Shown piece after piece: positions 12,212 to 23,384 of a DNA stretch of 64,000 nt. The translations under genes and the position numbers were made by a program. A model generated the notes under the pieces. The model searched no databases. It was not told the DNA's origin and saw only the letters and a list, made by a program, of their open reading frames with translations. The stretch comes from Lentinus brumalis (Eukaryota > Basidiomycota > Agaricomycetes > Polyporales > Polyporaceae), in assembly GCA_001792895.1 (NCBI GenBank), contig MARA01000002.1, forward strand, positions 744,001-808,000, read 5' to 3'. Position 1 is the stretch's first letter. Every line of letters starts with the position of its first letter.

Positions 12212-14044
12212 ATGGAACTCACTGACCCTGACCGCCTGGTGTATCTCCTGAGCGGTCTTCAAGAAGATAAGACGAATGTTGGTAGGCATTCACCTCTCGA
12301 CGACGACAACGTGGTACATCGCGATTCGCGTCTACCGCACAGCCCAGGTCCTCAATGTCCTCAATGTCCTCAACGCCCTCGCCCGCCTCCTGGTCCATAA
12401 GGTCGATGGGTCTGGGCAGGTGTTCGCAGTCGGAATTGTTCCCCCTCGCTCACGCAAGCGTCCGCGCGTATCATTATCTCTGAGAATTCCGATGTCACCG
12501 AGGCCGCGAAGAATCACGCTCGTCACATCCTTCAAGGCCTTTATGCTTCTCGGCAATCGGTGAAGCAAGAATTAAAAGGCGGTGATTTACCCCCCTCCTC
12601 CGCTTTGGAATCGTATCTCGGGTTTCTTCCCCTCCGACATCGCCGACCCCTCTCTGCACAAGTTGGCGGAAATCGAAACCGCTGTCGTCCGCTACTCGTG
12701 GCTCAAGATGTGCAAACGGTTCCGCAAGGCCAATAGCCACACTGCATTCTTCAGTGTTCACGATGCAATCCTCGCGCAGAATGCCCAGAATGCCGCCGCA
12801 TTGAAGTCGCTGGAGGCGCAGTATGGTTGGCCACAGGCTGACGACTTCCGTGAGGAGTTCGTGTTTCTGGGCCAGGTCCTCCGTGAGTTGGACAAGACAC
12901 TGCAGCAGCCGCTGAGCGACGAGCAAATCGGGGAGGTGCAGAGCGACAAGCAAATCGGGTGGGTGCGGAGTGCCTTGGCCGACGTGCATGTCTCTAGCAA
13001 GACGCTGAGGGCTCGCATGCCAAAAGTGTTCGATATGTGTGCCGCTTACCACGGTAAGTGCGCGCTGCATGGGTTGGTATGCAATTGATTTGTCCTCATA
13101 GCCGACTTGGTGGCTCGGAGCAACGCCCAGGGCAAAGCCAAAGCCAATTCCGCGCAGGACATAGACTTCAATCACTGGATCGACAAGGTTCTTTCGACTT
13201 GAACGGATTTCCGACAGCCCCGGCGCATCATCGGCTCCCCGACCTTGGACGCTGTCCTCACGGAGGAAATCGCAATCACATCCGTGGTTCAGAGCCCTGC
13301 TGAGGCCTCCGTTCTCGTCAGCGTGGACAACCTCAAGGACGCTTTAGGTTCAAACCTAGGTGTCAACGACGACGATTTGAGCGACTTTCTGCGAAAGCGG
13401 TTCAAGACGGAGATGGACGAGAGAGGTATGTCGTGTGTTTCGACGTTTGGTGGATGAACCACGCTGAGCGTCGCTAGTGAAGGTACGAGGATGCATCCAC
13501 TGTGAATGTGCCGTTCTCGCAGAACTCGATAGCATGAGGCGCATGGGTGACGCCATCATCTCGTACGTCGGGGTGTCCAAGCCCTCATGCTCAGTCTATT
13601 CCGAATACTTTGCGGCCTACCGCAAGGTCACCCAGCAAGATATACAGACGACGCGCGACACTCATGATCAAGTGTACCCGTGGCGATGCCCCACTCTCGC
13701 GAACGACGTTGCCGATAGGAAGATCCGCACGGAGTTGTCGGACAGGCTGCGATCCCTCCTCGTGGCCGAGGTTGTGAGGTTCGCGAACAAGAGTCGTTTG
13801 TCGACCTCTTCTGTGACGTCTCTGAGCACGACCGCTCCTGGAGATGAGATAGCGGACAACTCGCCTGTTCTATCAGGTGCGTCATTCACAATTCATGTCC
13901 TCAGTTTGCTTAGCTCACAGTCGCCCTTGCTTTCTAGACCGGGTTGCTAGGGCCGCGGCTCGCAGGGAGAAGCTGAATGAGCTCGACAAGGAGGCGTCGG
14001 AGCGGGCGCGGGCGCAGCAGGAGCAGACGACGGCAACGTCGTGA
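12212..14044 (+). pseudogene. Broken OTT_1508-like deaminase-family protein
   Basis: A spliced gene with a convincing 3' half. Exons ending near 13051, 13432 and 13875 join through good introns to a tail ending at TGA 14042-14044. The signature region reads GCIHCECAVLAEL, then about 20 residues on, YVGVSKPSCSVYSEYF. This is the HxE..SKxxC pattern of the OTT_1508-like deaminase family, widespread and often multicopy in mushrooms. Damage: (1) an in-frame TGA near 13199, inside DKVLST-TDFRQPRR, where only 30 nt separate possible splice signals; (2) the reading frame changes twice in the 5' half, near 12445 in a C-run and near 12625; (3) the second Cys expected of a CxxC zinc site is Tyr (CSVY). 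The 5' exon MELTDPDRLVYLLSGL looks normal. Unmodelled introns could explain the frame changes but not the TGA or the Tyr. Substrate unknown; probably inactive. Confidence 0.6.
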
Positions 14045-14090
14045 TCTTTTTGACTCTGCCGCGGTCGCCGTTGTACCGTACTGACCATAG

Positions 14091-14377
14091 CTACTTCCAT
14101 GCATCATTCCCTTCGAACTGTTCCCATCATAACATAGTATACGACTTGCATGTATCAGGGTATCAGATATTGTCCATTGTGAAACGCGTAAGTATGCGCT
14201 CGATTTGTGGTTCTGCCCGTGTTGTTGAGTCTAGACGTGCGATTTGAGTCCATTCTTCAGTATGAAGGATTGTCATGCATGACGACGGTGGGGTCAGCGA
14301 GAGCAGGGTGTTGAGCGGTTCGAGGGAGCACACGTGAATTTGAGAAGAGGCTGACAGGTTGTCAGGATGATGTCCGC
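14091..14377. repeat. Direct repeat, copy 2 (partner at 11699-12036)
   Basis: Second copy of the repeat described at 11699, in the same orientation. It lies just after the deaminase remnant's stop codon and ends about 80 bp before the ATG of the coiled-coil gene. The start (CTACTTCCATGCATCATTCC) aligns with CTACTCCCATGCATCATTCC of copy 1. It is about 50 bp shorter than copy 1, mainly in its middle part. Confidence 0.85.
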
Positions 14378-14459
14378 GTCTACCTTCCCCACATTGTGGA
14401 CGCACCTCTGCACGCGACTCAACGACTCCCCTAGTCCTCATCCTGTTCACTCACTCACC

Positions 14460-17092
14460 ATGCTGTCTAGCAGCACGAACAGTATTGGCACTCCTCGTCC
14501 CAGACCTCCTGCAAAAGCTCGCAAGTCGACTTCACTGAACTTCGCGTCTTTCGCCCCGCCTCCACCTTACCCCGGGCCTCTGGAAGAAGTCCTCCTTGAC
14601 TCGCCCATTCCGGTCACCGCGCAGCTGATCAACGCCGCGACTTCGAAGGCGGAGGGGATCGGGCTTCCGGGGACGCCTGGCGTTGAGGACTGGATCAACG
14701 AGAAGTCGCGGGAGGAGCTCTCGGGGCTGCTTCTCAAGGCAGACGGGATCATCAAGTCGCGCGAAACAGGTGCGCGATGTCGTTCTCCTTCTTCTAACTG
14801 TCATCGCTGAGGCTGGCACTCACCGAAGAGCTGAGCTTGACCTCCGCGCTGTGCAAGTCGCTGTACACGGACAACGTTACCCTCAAGTCGAAACATGAAT
14901 CCTTGCTCGCCCGCCTTCCGGGTACACGGAGCTCGACACCTAGCAACTCGCGTCCTACTTCTCCGCTCCGCTTAGATGCTCCCTCCCTCGAACGGTCTCC
15001 GTCGTACTCGGTATCGTTCCCTGGTTCCCCCATCGAGCCGAATCAGTCCCTTGCCATCCCGGCGCGACTTCGACGCATGCGGAGAGTCTCTGTGACCCCA
15101 GGCGAGCTTTCCATGCTCGCTGACCAGAACGCAGAGCTCATCGACAAGCTGGAGAAACTTGAAGATGAGTCGGAGAGGGCGGACCACACGGGCAAGCGGA
15201 AGCTACGCAAGCTCGAGGAGGAGATCCAAACGCTCCGCGAGGAGCTCGAGCGGACGCAAGCCCGCGGGCAGGAGCTGGAAGAGCAGGCGAAGGCCGCGAC
15301 CCAGGCTATCACCGCACAGAAGCGGAAGGAGGAGCGCGAAGCGCGGTTGCAGGCTCTGAAGGAGAGGTCAACAGCGGGTCCATCCAGTTCGGAGGCACCC
15401 GAGGAAGAGGTGAGGGATTTCGCGCCCCCAAGCTGGTTGTCGTCGCGGTCGAGTCCCATGAAGCGGTCCGTGAGTGCCTCGACATCTGGGAGCACACATT
15501 CTCTTTCATCCGACCATGCGTATGAACGTGCCCTGGGCATCACGTCGATGGAGGAAGATGATTCCATAGACGAGGAACCCGAGTCGTACTTCCCCGAGCC
15601 TCAAGCTGCCGACTCACCTCGTGGCCAGCCTCCGCAAGCCGAGTTCGCCATCGTCTCACAGCTACTCGCCAAGATCGGCGAACTCGAGCAAACCAACGCC
15701 GAGATCAAGGAGCAGCAGAGACTTACTGATGAGCGGAGGCGGGCCGCCCAGTGGGATGCTGAGAGTATACGGCGGGTGTACGACTGGCTGGACGAGGATG
15801 ATGTCGACCTCGAGATACAGGAGGATGACAACGGAGAGCAGCCGCCGCCGAGTTCGAGCAAACTTGGCGTCGGAGGCTCCAATGGCACGATTCGCTTCAG
15901 TAGCATCCGCAGGACGATCGTCGGCGACATGCAGAGACTGATGTCCTCGGAGTCGGACATCTTCGCTGAGGGAATTCCGACGGAGATGCAGAGTACCGTA
16001 CGTGATGGCTTCCTGAAGGGCAACGGAGGACCCAAGGCGAGGGGGACCGTCGTCGGGCTGTTTGACCATGATCCCGACATCAGCATTGACTCTCCGTCAT
16101 GGGGCCAGTACCCGTCCTCGCTCAAAGTCTCCCCAGCGTTCCGGGCCATGGACGGCGACATATCTCGTTGGCCATCCTCTGACGTCGTGCCCCCATCTCC
16201 CACCATGAGCCTGCAGACGCCTCTCGACGGTCCGCAGGCTGGCCGGACACTTGGCAGCGAGCTCGGGAGCGAATTCGGTGATAATTGGGCTTCGCACGGA
16301 ATCAACCACCACCTGCGCGCCACCAGCCTCGCGGACCTCGCTGGGCTGTACTCCTCCCCCGCATCGCCGAACGAGTCCATTGGGGGCCTCCCGCCCATCA
16401 TCTTCCCCACGCCTGAAGAGAGCCGTGAAGATGACTGGAACAGGGCCGGGCCTTCCACGCCGCCCCCTCAGCCCAAGCTGCAGGTGCACGTCGAGCCACC
16501 GACACCTACCCCGGACAAGCTCCTGCGCTCGTCCGCGGCGACACGGCAGTTCCGCCTCTCGCAGACCGTGCGCTCGCGGACGAACCGCTGGATCGAGGGC
16601 CGCTTCCAGAACTCGCACCAACAGCAGGAGTCCCTCTCTGAGAAGGTCTCCCGCATGCGTCCGTCGTCTTCCACCCCCGGCCGGAACTCCTCCTCCGCTA
16701 CTCTGTTCACTAGGGCCACTCAGGGCATTCTTGGCGAGACGTTCGAGAGCGCTGCCGGGCAGATCAGGCGCGTTGCGAGTCGCGGGACCTTCTCCCCGCT
16801 GGGCTTTGGGGCGCTGTCCCCGGACTCTTCTTTCGCTTCGCCTGGACAGGATGACGAAGGCGAGCGTGCGGCGCAGGAGGAGCACGAAGGGGACCGCTCG
16901 GTGTCGCTCAGGCAGGACGAGCCGCTGGCGAAGCAGAATGCGGGCATCGTCGGGTTCGTGCTCGAGGCGTGGCTGTGGCTGCAGTTCATCGTCGTCGTCG
17001 CGCTGTTCCTCTGGGCGATGGCGAAGCGCGGCCCGAAGGTCGTCCTGGAGGCGGAGAGGCGGGGTGCCCATCGTGTTGCGCCACGTCCTTGA
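14460..17092 (+). CDS. Coiled-coil protein with C-terminal membrane anchor, function unknown
   Basis: Two exons (14460-14769, 14829-17092) give 857 residues. The N-terminal ~40 residues are Ser/Pro-rich. A conserved-looking helical block follows (VEDWINEKSREELSGLLLKA and LTSALCKSLYTDNVTLKSKH, about 70-140). About residues 200-330 form a long Glu/Lys/Arg coiled coil (LADQNAELIDKLEKLEDESE, LEEEIQTLREELERTQARG). The middle is acidic and disordered with a second short helix (LLAKIGELEQTNAEIKEQQR). At the extreme end is one membrane span (LWLQFIVVVALFLWAMA) followed by basic residues KRGPKVVLEAERR. The layout fits a tail-anchored tether or scaffold on the ER, nuclear envelope or another organelle, with the bulk in the cytosol. 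I do not recognise the family. The ATG at 14460 is preceded by CACTCACC and opens the conserved frame. Confidence 0.78.
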
Positions 17093-17522
17093 AATATCGA
17101 CCTACGTAGCTTCCTGGATAACGCCGTCTTGTTTCACTTCTTCTCGTGCCATTCGTTGGATTGGATGTATCATTCGCAGCCTATACCTGGACCGTTAGAA
17201 CCGTGTTGTATCGCACTCTGTATGTAGATGTAGACCGGACGGACGCCGACCTCACCCTCGTTCCCTTGCAATTGTATACCCTAGCATGTCTCTCGCCTTA
17301 CAAAGTTACTCGCTCACGCACATAGGCAAAATCAATTGATCTATAGCATTATACAGAGCTGCTACAGTACCGACATACATACAACAGGGAGCACAAGCGA
17401 GCAGCTAAAGCGATACAGCGGCGGAGAGAAGTACACAAATACACCACGGTAGAACATACCAAGATACAGACCCAAGGGGGTATCACAAACACAATACAAA
17501 AAGTGAACCCAAGAAGACGACC
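17093..17522. other. Convergent 3' flanks
   Basis: 430 bp between the coiled-coil gene and the epoxide-hydrolase gene, which end towards each other. AT content rises around 17330-17490 (ATACAAAAAG, AATACACC), as expected for 3' UTRs. No gene seen. Confidence 0.5.
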
Positions 17523-18851
17523 TCACTTGCCGACGGCCGTCTCGAGCCACTGCGCGAGCGCGCGGTTCAGCTTCTCGGGGACCTCGAGGTGGACCCAGTG
17601 GCCGGTGTCGAAGTGCTGGACGGTGCCCTTGGGGCAGAACTGGCGCACGATGTTCTCGGACGGCGCGGCGATGCAGACGTGGTCGCGCGTGCAGCCCGCG
17701 AAGAACACGGGGGCGTCGAGCTGGAACTTGCCGTCTACGGCTGTGGGAGGGTTGGGAGGGGGAGAAGGGGGAACGTTGGGTCAGCCGCGCACGGGAAGAG
17801 CGAGTCGGGAGAGCGAGTCGGGGACACAGACGCACCGATGTCGTCTTTGCCCATGAGGTCGGAGGCCATGACTTTGTACCACTTGAGCGCGGCGCCGAGC
17901 CCGCCGGCCTTGCGCCAGTCCGCGAGCATGCGGGTCTCGTCCTATCTCTGGTGGTCAGCGTATGACGCTCGTGTACAGACGTGGGAAGGAGGGGCATGCC
18001 TCTTTGGTGATGTACGACGCGAGCGGGGCCTTCTTGTCGGCCTTGAGCCAGGGCTCGAGCTTCCCGGACGGCGCGAGGACGGTCTTCCAGAGACCGGGGT
18101 CGGAGGTGTACCAGAGACTGAGGAGCGACTCGAGCTGCATGACGATAGTGTGGTGAGCACGCTGGAACCACGCGCGAGAGAGAAGAAGACCCACATGCGC
18201 ATCCACGATGCCCTTCGCACGGTCCTCTGAAAGGAAGCTATATGCGCGTGGGGGTTGAGAGAGCTCAGACAAAGGTGAGTGTTGTGAGAGTCAAGCCAGG
18301 ACGCGTACAGCCAGTAGCCGAACAGCTCGGCGCCGACGTGCTCGCGCTGGTGGGCGAGCACGACCTTGAGGTCGAAGCCTGCGAGGGGCGGACAGTACCC
18401 GCTTGCGAGGAAGACGAGCCCGGAGAAGCGCGTCGGGTAGTACATGGCCATGCGTGAGGCCAGGATCGAGCCCCTGCGGAGGTGTTTAGGAACGACATCC
18501 CACCTCAGGCCGGGAGACCGTTGACGTACCAGTCGTGTCCGACCGCGACGACGCGGCCGGCCTTCACGTTGTCAAGGATGGCGACGAGGTCTGCGGCGAT
18601 CCTGCTGGGGGCGTAGTGCTCGAGGCTGGGTGGTTTCGAGGAACCGCCGTGGCCGATGAGGTCGGGGGCGACGACGCCGTAGCCGGACTTGGTGAAGAAG
18701 GCGACTTGGTGACGCCAGTCGTACGAGGTGGACGGGAAGCCGTGAATGAAGAGCAAGGTGGGCTTCGACGCGTCCTTCGGCGGGAGACAAAGGTATGGTA
18801 GGTGTGTCCGGACTTGGTGAGGATGTCCTTGTATGAACGAGGGTCCATCAT
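17523..18851 (-). CDS. Alpha/beta hydrolase, epoxide-hydrolase family
   Basis: Minus-strand gene of about 320 residues in six or so exons. Motifs in order: oxyanion-hole HGFPSTSYDWR, VVAPDLIGHGGSSKP, nucleophile elbow VVAVGHDWGS with the catalytic Asp, YYPTRFSGLVFLASGY, a helical cap (YTSDPGLWKTVLAPSG, MLADWRKAGG), acid-bearing VFFAGCTRDHVC and the final catalytic His in HFDTGHWVHLE. An Asp nucleophile with HGFP places it with soluble epoxide hydrolases and haloalkane dehalogenases; the cap makes epoxide hydrolase more likely. It probably opens epoxides of lipids or xenobiotics in the cytosol. Two oddities: the frame slips one base near 18782, where one more G in the plus-strand GGG would join FVS to PPKDASKPT, and the intron at 17942-17999 starts with GC. 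Two ATGs (18851, 18848) are possible starts; the TGA read at 17523-17525 follows the conserved end. Confidence 0.85.
17942..17999 (-). other. GC..AG intron in the epoxide-hydrolase gene
   Basis: 58 nt intron. On the minus strand the exon ends AAAGAG and the intron begins GCATGC; it ends GAGATAG before GACGAG. Reading frame is preserved (ITKE joined to DETRMLADW), so the GC donor is required to make sense of the protein. Confidence 0.75.
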
Positions 18852-19967
18852 TTGAGTGGTGTTGAGGTTAAGTTGCTCAGAGAGTAGATGGTTCGGTGTT
18901 ACAGCTGTTTCACGGAGAATGCGGAGGTGGATGAGACTGAGTACTGAGGAGTGGAAGCGAGGTATTTGAAGGAGGCGCGTCTTTGTTCTTCAGCCACAAT
19001 GTCACTGTGTCCGGGCCGTATGTCCTGCCACCGCACTTCCTAAGCAAATGTGATGGTCGTGTCTGCGCACGATAGCAAACAAAGCAGAAGAGACGGAGTT
19101 GCTGTCGCAGACAGGTGCCGCCAAGCTTCGTCGGACCAGGGTCGAAAGTCCAGATAAAAGGCCAACCAAAGACTATGTTCAGCATGGTACAGAACGTGGC
19201 CGCGAGCACGTTTGAGGTCATGAAGGCGAGTTTGAAGCATCCCAGGTCGTCAGGGAGAACACAAACGGTTTGGTACGTGCAAAGTCCTGGGATATCTGGA
19301 TCTTCGTCGTCTTCGCCAGGCGCGCTAGAGCACGCGGGTGGCGTGCAGCACGCAATACGCATGCGGGTGGCAAAGGGTGGCAATCGCCACATGGCTGAAG
19401 ATGCAAGCAACGGAGAGCCTGGTGTGCGCGGTACTGCGCATCATGTCCAGAATCGTGTCGGTCGTCGAATCAAGCTGCAGAGGCCCTCTTGTTCAGCAAG
19501 TCCAAGTCTGAGTTCAAGCTGTACGATCTTGGGAGACTCGGGAACGTCGGGGAGAGGGAATGGCCACGGGTTGATTGCATGACGGCCGCGCGCTGGGAGG
19601 ATGAGGGCAGGCTCGGCGGACGTGGGATTTGAGATTGTTCGCATGTATGTTGGTGCGTACCGGGTCTATGCAGGTCTGCACTTCCTGAGTCTGTCGTCAA
19701 TTGTCGGATGCGTTCAGTGATACGCGTAAGCAGCCTCGCTGAGTTGGAGCAGAGCAGCACCCGAAGCCGCCCGATGGTTGGTAGAGCTCCTCGGACGGCC
19801 CGGCCCGCTTGGTTATGAGCAGTTGACGTCATGGCGATGTTTCTCCTTCTGCCCGACGCGACCCGGACACGGCTCTGTCCACTCCTGCGTCCTATTTCTA
19901 TCCCACCGATGCCGCACTCCAGGCCGCCATCCTTCTCTTCCTCCTCCCTTCTTCGTCTTATACCACC
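18852..19967. other. Divergent intergenic region
   Basis: 1.1 kb between the epoxide-hydrolase gene (minus) and the first RCF2-type gene (plus). Open frames of up to 166-205 codons exist on the minus strand but lack a coherent domain or splice structure and are rejected. Holds both promoters. No repeat seen. Confidence 0.45.
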
Positions 19968-20871
19968 ATGAAGGTCTGCAGCTCTCCCCGCCGTCCGACG
20001 CGATCTGGAACTGACTGTGTGCGCGCAGATTGCCTCGAAAGAAAAGCAGGAAGCGCAGCAGCGTGCGACCATCATTGGCGGACTCAAGGGCCTCGGAGGC
20101 GGCCTCGCTGTCTCTCTCCCCGCATCCTACCTCGCATACCGCCGCTTCCCATACTACCGCGCCCTCCAGCCGTCCCTCAAGGCGTTCGGTGTCATCCTCG
20201 TCGCCGTCCCCGCATTCGTCATCTGCGCCGAGCGTGCGGGACAGAAGTTCGAGCGGGAAACATGGTACGCATGCATATACTCGTCCGCTCTCGACGCCCT
20301 GCCGATGCCCTTCTTCCGCTTGCAGGAAAGACGCGGGCGCGGCTGAGCTGGAGACCATCGAAGCCCGCGAGGAAGCAAGATGGCAGAGCCTCTCCACGGG
20401 CGAGAAAGTGTCCGACTTTGTGAATCGCCATCAGTACGGCCTCATCGTGGGCAGCTGGGCGACCGCCATGGTTGGGACGTTTGGCTACATCATGCGCAAT
20501 CCGTACGTCCTGTTCTCTTGTCAGAATCAGAATCAGAATGCGGGAGACTCACTGGCTCGCAGCTACCAATCGATGCCGCAGAAGATCGTCCAGGCCCGTG
20601 TGTGGGCGCAAGGCCTGACGATCGGTATCATCATCGCGGCCGGCATCCTCACCTCCTCCCAGCGCGCGAAGAACCGGGCTGACGAAGAGGACCCTCGTTT
20701 CCATCATGTGGTAAGTGGTCTCCGGGAACCGGTTGCTCTCATGTGCTGATCAAGGCTGCGATGGCTGTCTGTGCGTAGCCCGCGGACCACTCGTGGAAGG
20801 ATATTTTGGAGCAGGAGCAAAAGGAGCAGGCAAGAATCAAAGCCTCTATCGAACGTGAGCGCCCTGCGTAG
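19968..20871 (+). CDS. RCF2: HIG1-domain mitochondrial protein, RCF2-type (paralogue 1)
   Basis: Five exons (19968-19973, 20029-20264, 20326-20502, 20563-20710, 20779-20871) give 219 residues, close to yeast Rcf2. The first exon codes only Met-Lys. The N-terminal half has two hydrophobic segments (GGGLAVSLPASYLAYRR and FGVILVAVPAFVICAERAG). The C-terminal half is the HIG1 domain: a helix YGLIVGSWATAMVGTFGYIM, then the signature YQSMPQKIVQARVWAQGLTI leading into IGIIIAAGIL, and a charged tail HSWKDILEQEQKEQ. Rcf2 sits in the mitochondrial inner membrane and tunes cytochrome c oxidase within III-IV supercomplexes. A paralogue lies at 38657 with the same start exon and the same intron before YQS. 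This copy has two additional introns and a shorter tail. Upstream ATGs are absent in frame, and the Met-Lys micro-exon is conserved between paralogues, which supports the start. Confidence 0.88.
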
Positions 20872-22934
20872 ACGTGTCGTATTATGGTGAGTGTATGCGA
20901 GTCATGCATATAGCTCCGTGTTCTGATCCCGTCGCATTGAAGATGTATAACCCTAATGTGTAAACGTACTACTCCGCCCAGCTTGCATTTGTTATGGACA
21001 ATCAGTCTCGGCCGTTGCTTTGCCATGTGGTGTGTCGTGCCCTCGTGCGGGCTAACGTCAACTCACCAAAGACTCCGGTTGCGGTGCGACGACGCCTACA
21101 TATGCATGTCCTGACATGCACGCACCTTTGTGATCGCGACTGTCGCCGAATCCGAGCACGGACGAACAAACGCACCCCTCACGCGCATCTGGGTGCGGAC
21201 GGAGCGTGGCAACGCGCTGCCCTGAACACCGCCCATGCCCGGTGCCGCCCACCTGTTGCGCCGAGATGTCATAGAATGGCACGTCGAAATGCTAGAAGCG
21301 TCGGTGCCAGTGCTGCAGACGAGGATCCCGTCGCCTGTCGCCCGGCGACTCGACGCTGCGGCCGAGGTGAGGGCTGCCACCGGGTGCGGATCGTTCGCTG
21401 TTGGATTGTCGGGATCAGCGTCGAGGTGCGTTATCGGGGGAGGCACCGGCGGTACTGCGTCAGCCTATTTGCGACTCCTGGGCTGCGGGCATAGTGTACT
21501 GTGTAGAGTGTCCTAGGAGGCGGGAGAGCGCTCGGTGACGAAGTGCGATAGGCAGACCTACATACACACTGCAGGACCGTGCACATGTCTTGCTCAGGTG
21601 CCAAAAGTATCGCCGCTGGTGGAACTGCCGGGGCGAATTCGAGTTTCTGCAACGCGTGAGCGCGTACCGCGACCTCACGTCGTTTTTGAAAGCGAACGAG
21701 AGTGCGTTCACGTTCGTGGACGCACCGAGCTAGTGTGACGCGCGGAGACTCGGTCCCGCACTACGCGACAGAGGCGCCGCCCGTCGGCGCACGCAGAGCC
21801 CTTAGATGTAGGCACCACAGGCTGAGAACACTCGCCCGCCACCGTGGAGAACGGTAGAACTGCTAGCTAGAGGCCGCACCTGTACTATGTACGAGCGGGG
21901 TATAAGAGCTAGATAACAAAAAAAAAAAGACCTACATACACAGGCAGGAGTGCTGCAAGGAGCTCGCGATGCATATGCGCACTGGCGATACTTGTAGCCC
22001 GGCATGGAGTTGCAACGCGCTGGTGCTGGCCGGGAGTCCGACTTGCGAATTTGTGGCTGGGCCGGAGGAGTGGTGATCACCGGAGGTCTGCGTCCCGGTG
22101 AGTTGTTACATACGATTTGGCACTCGGCGTGAACGGGCCCAGATGAGGACGCAGTCGAGTTAGTTGTCCGCAGTGGATGGACATGCCTCCGCCCGCGTCG
22201 GCCGCATGTCGAGTTGCCGCATCTCACGCGAACGAAGAGATTGTATCAGCGTTCAGAGATCGAGGGCTGCCGCACCTGCGCATGCAGTGACGCACGCCGG
22301 ACACTGACAGGTCCTCTGAGCTTGCGGCGCAGGCCTGGCATGGTGCGTGATCCAGGTTTTAGGTTAGCGTCGCCATACCGCAGACGCGTTCTCATGCAGT
22401 GAGCACGCAGCTGTAGTCTAGCCTGGGTATCGGGGCCATTAGCACGAACACGCCCCGAGAAGGGCCGACGGGATGGTGGATGGGCTCACGGAGGTTTGTA
22501 ATGGATGTGTGATTGGAATCAGATCACCCTCAGCCTGTGTGCATCTCCTGTCCGCCACTTATGTTGCATGACTGGGCATTCCGGATCCGAGGCTTCGTCG
22601 CTGTTCTGTAGAAGTCTGCCGTCCCGACTGCTGCCTTATATCCCGAGATCGACCAGCTGCAAAGGAGGCCCCCCGGACTCGCACGGCATTCCCGATTCCC
22701 GAACCCAGATAACCATCCCGACGCAGGCAGGTTTCCCACTCTTTCCCCGAGCCCCTCTTTCCGCTAGTGGCCTGATTAGGACCGGTTGGTCAGACCGAGA
22801 AAAGTCTTCCGTCGGGCCTTGTCCTTGCCTCCTCGTCCTCTTCCTCCATCCTCGTCGACGTCCTGGAGTCTTGCCCCCCAAAATCTCCCTCCCCGTCGAA
22901 CGGCGCGGCCGACGCACGCTCAGCTGCATAGTCC
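20872..22934. other. Gene-poor intergenic region
   Basis: About 2 kb with no gene that I can support. Several 60-170-codon open frames occur, as expected in GC-rich DNA, but none shows a domain or a consistent exon chain. There is an A-run at about 21918-21929. The far right (22500-22930) becomes pyrimidine-rich and may be the promoter of the membrane-protein gene. No tRNA-like fold or terminal-repeat pair recognised. Confidence 0.4.
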
Positions 22935-23384
22935 ATGGCGCGATACTACAGAATTATCAGGTGAGTGCTGTTGGTCATCACGGTGTCGAGGCCGGGCTCG
23001 GACTGGAGGGCGCTCGCTGCGGGTGGGCGCCAAGCTGGAGGCATCGTACCGTGACACCATCTTTCGTCCGTTCCCGTCGTTGTCCTTGACTCCTTCGTCA
23101 CCGCCGTCTCTTTCGAGCCCGACGCCACCACTTTCCTTCCATTTCCTACTCGCACGCCGTCCCTGGCATCCCCGCCAGCGTCGCCCTCGTCGTCATCGCC
23201 GTCATCGACGTCGGCCGTTCACTTCACCAGCTTGGTGCCGCTCGGCTGGCCTAGCCTCCCGCCCGCCATCTCTCCACACTCTCCTCATCCCCCCGTGTCT
23301 TATTCTCCGACTCCCGACGCTCGTCACTGCTTGAGCCATCGACGACGCTATCTGACTCTCTTCTGCACCCTTGCTCATCCACCC

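Noticed and set aside
13170..13220. Removal of the in-frame TGA in the deaminase remnant by a 30-nt GT..AG intron
   Set aside because: Too short for fungal splicing as far as known; the shortest other introns here are over 45 nt, and the surrounding residues read through naturally.
11699..14377. The flanking direct repeats as LTRs of a retrotransposon with the deaminase gene inside
   Set aside because: No primer-binding site, polypurine tract, or gag/pol coding between the copies; the enclosed gene is a spliced cellular-type gene.
15601..17198. Long open frames on both strands over the coiled-coil gene (15601-16458 minus, 16097-17071 minus, 16251-17198 plus)
   Set aside because: Shadow frames of the real exon, which has coherent coiled-coil periodicity and a membrane anchor.
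18910..20087. Minus-strand open frames of 166 and 205 codons between the epoxide hydrolase and RCF2 paralogue 1
   Set aside because: No domain, and the right-hand one overlaps the RCF2 start exon and first intron on the other strand.
20872..22934. Possible tRNA or structured RNA in the 2-kb gene-poor region
   Set aside because: No T-loop consensus or cloverleaf could be found by eye.
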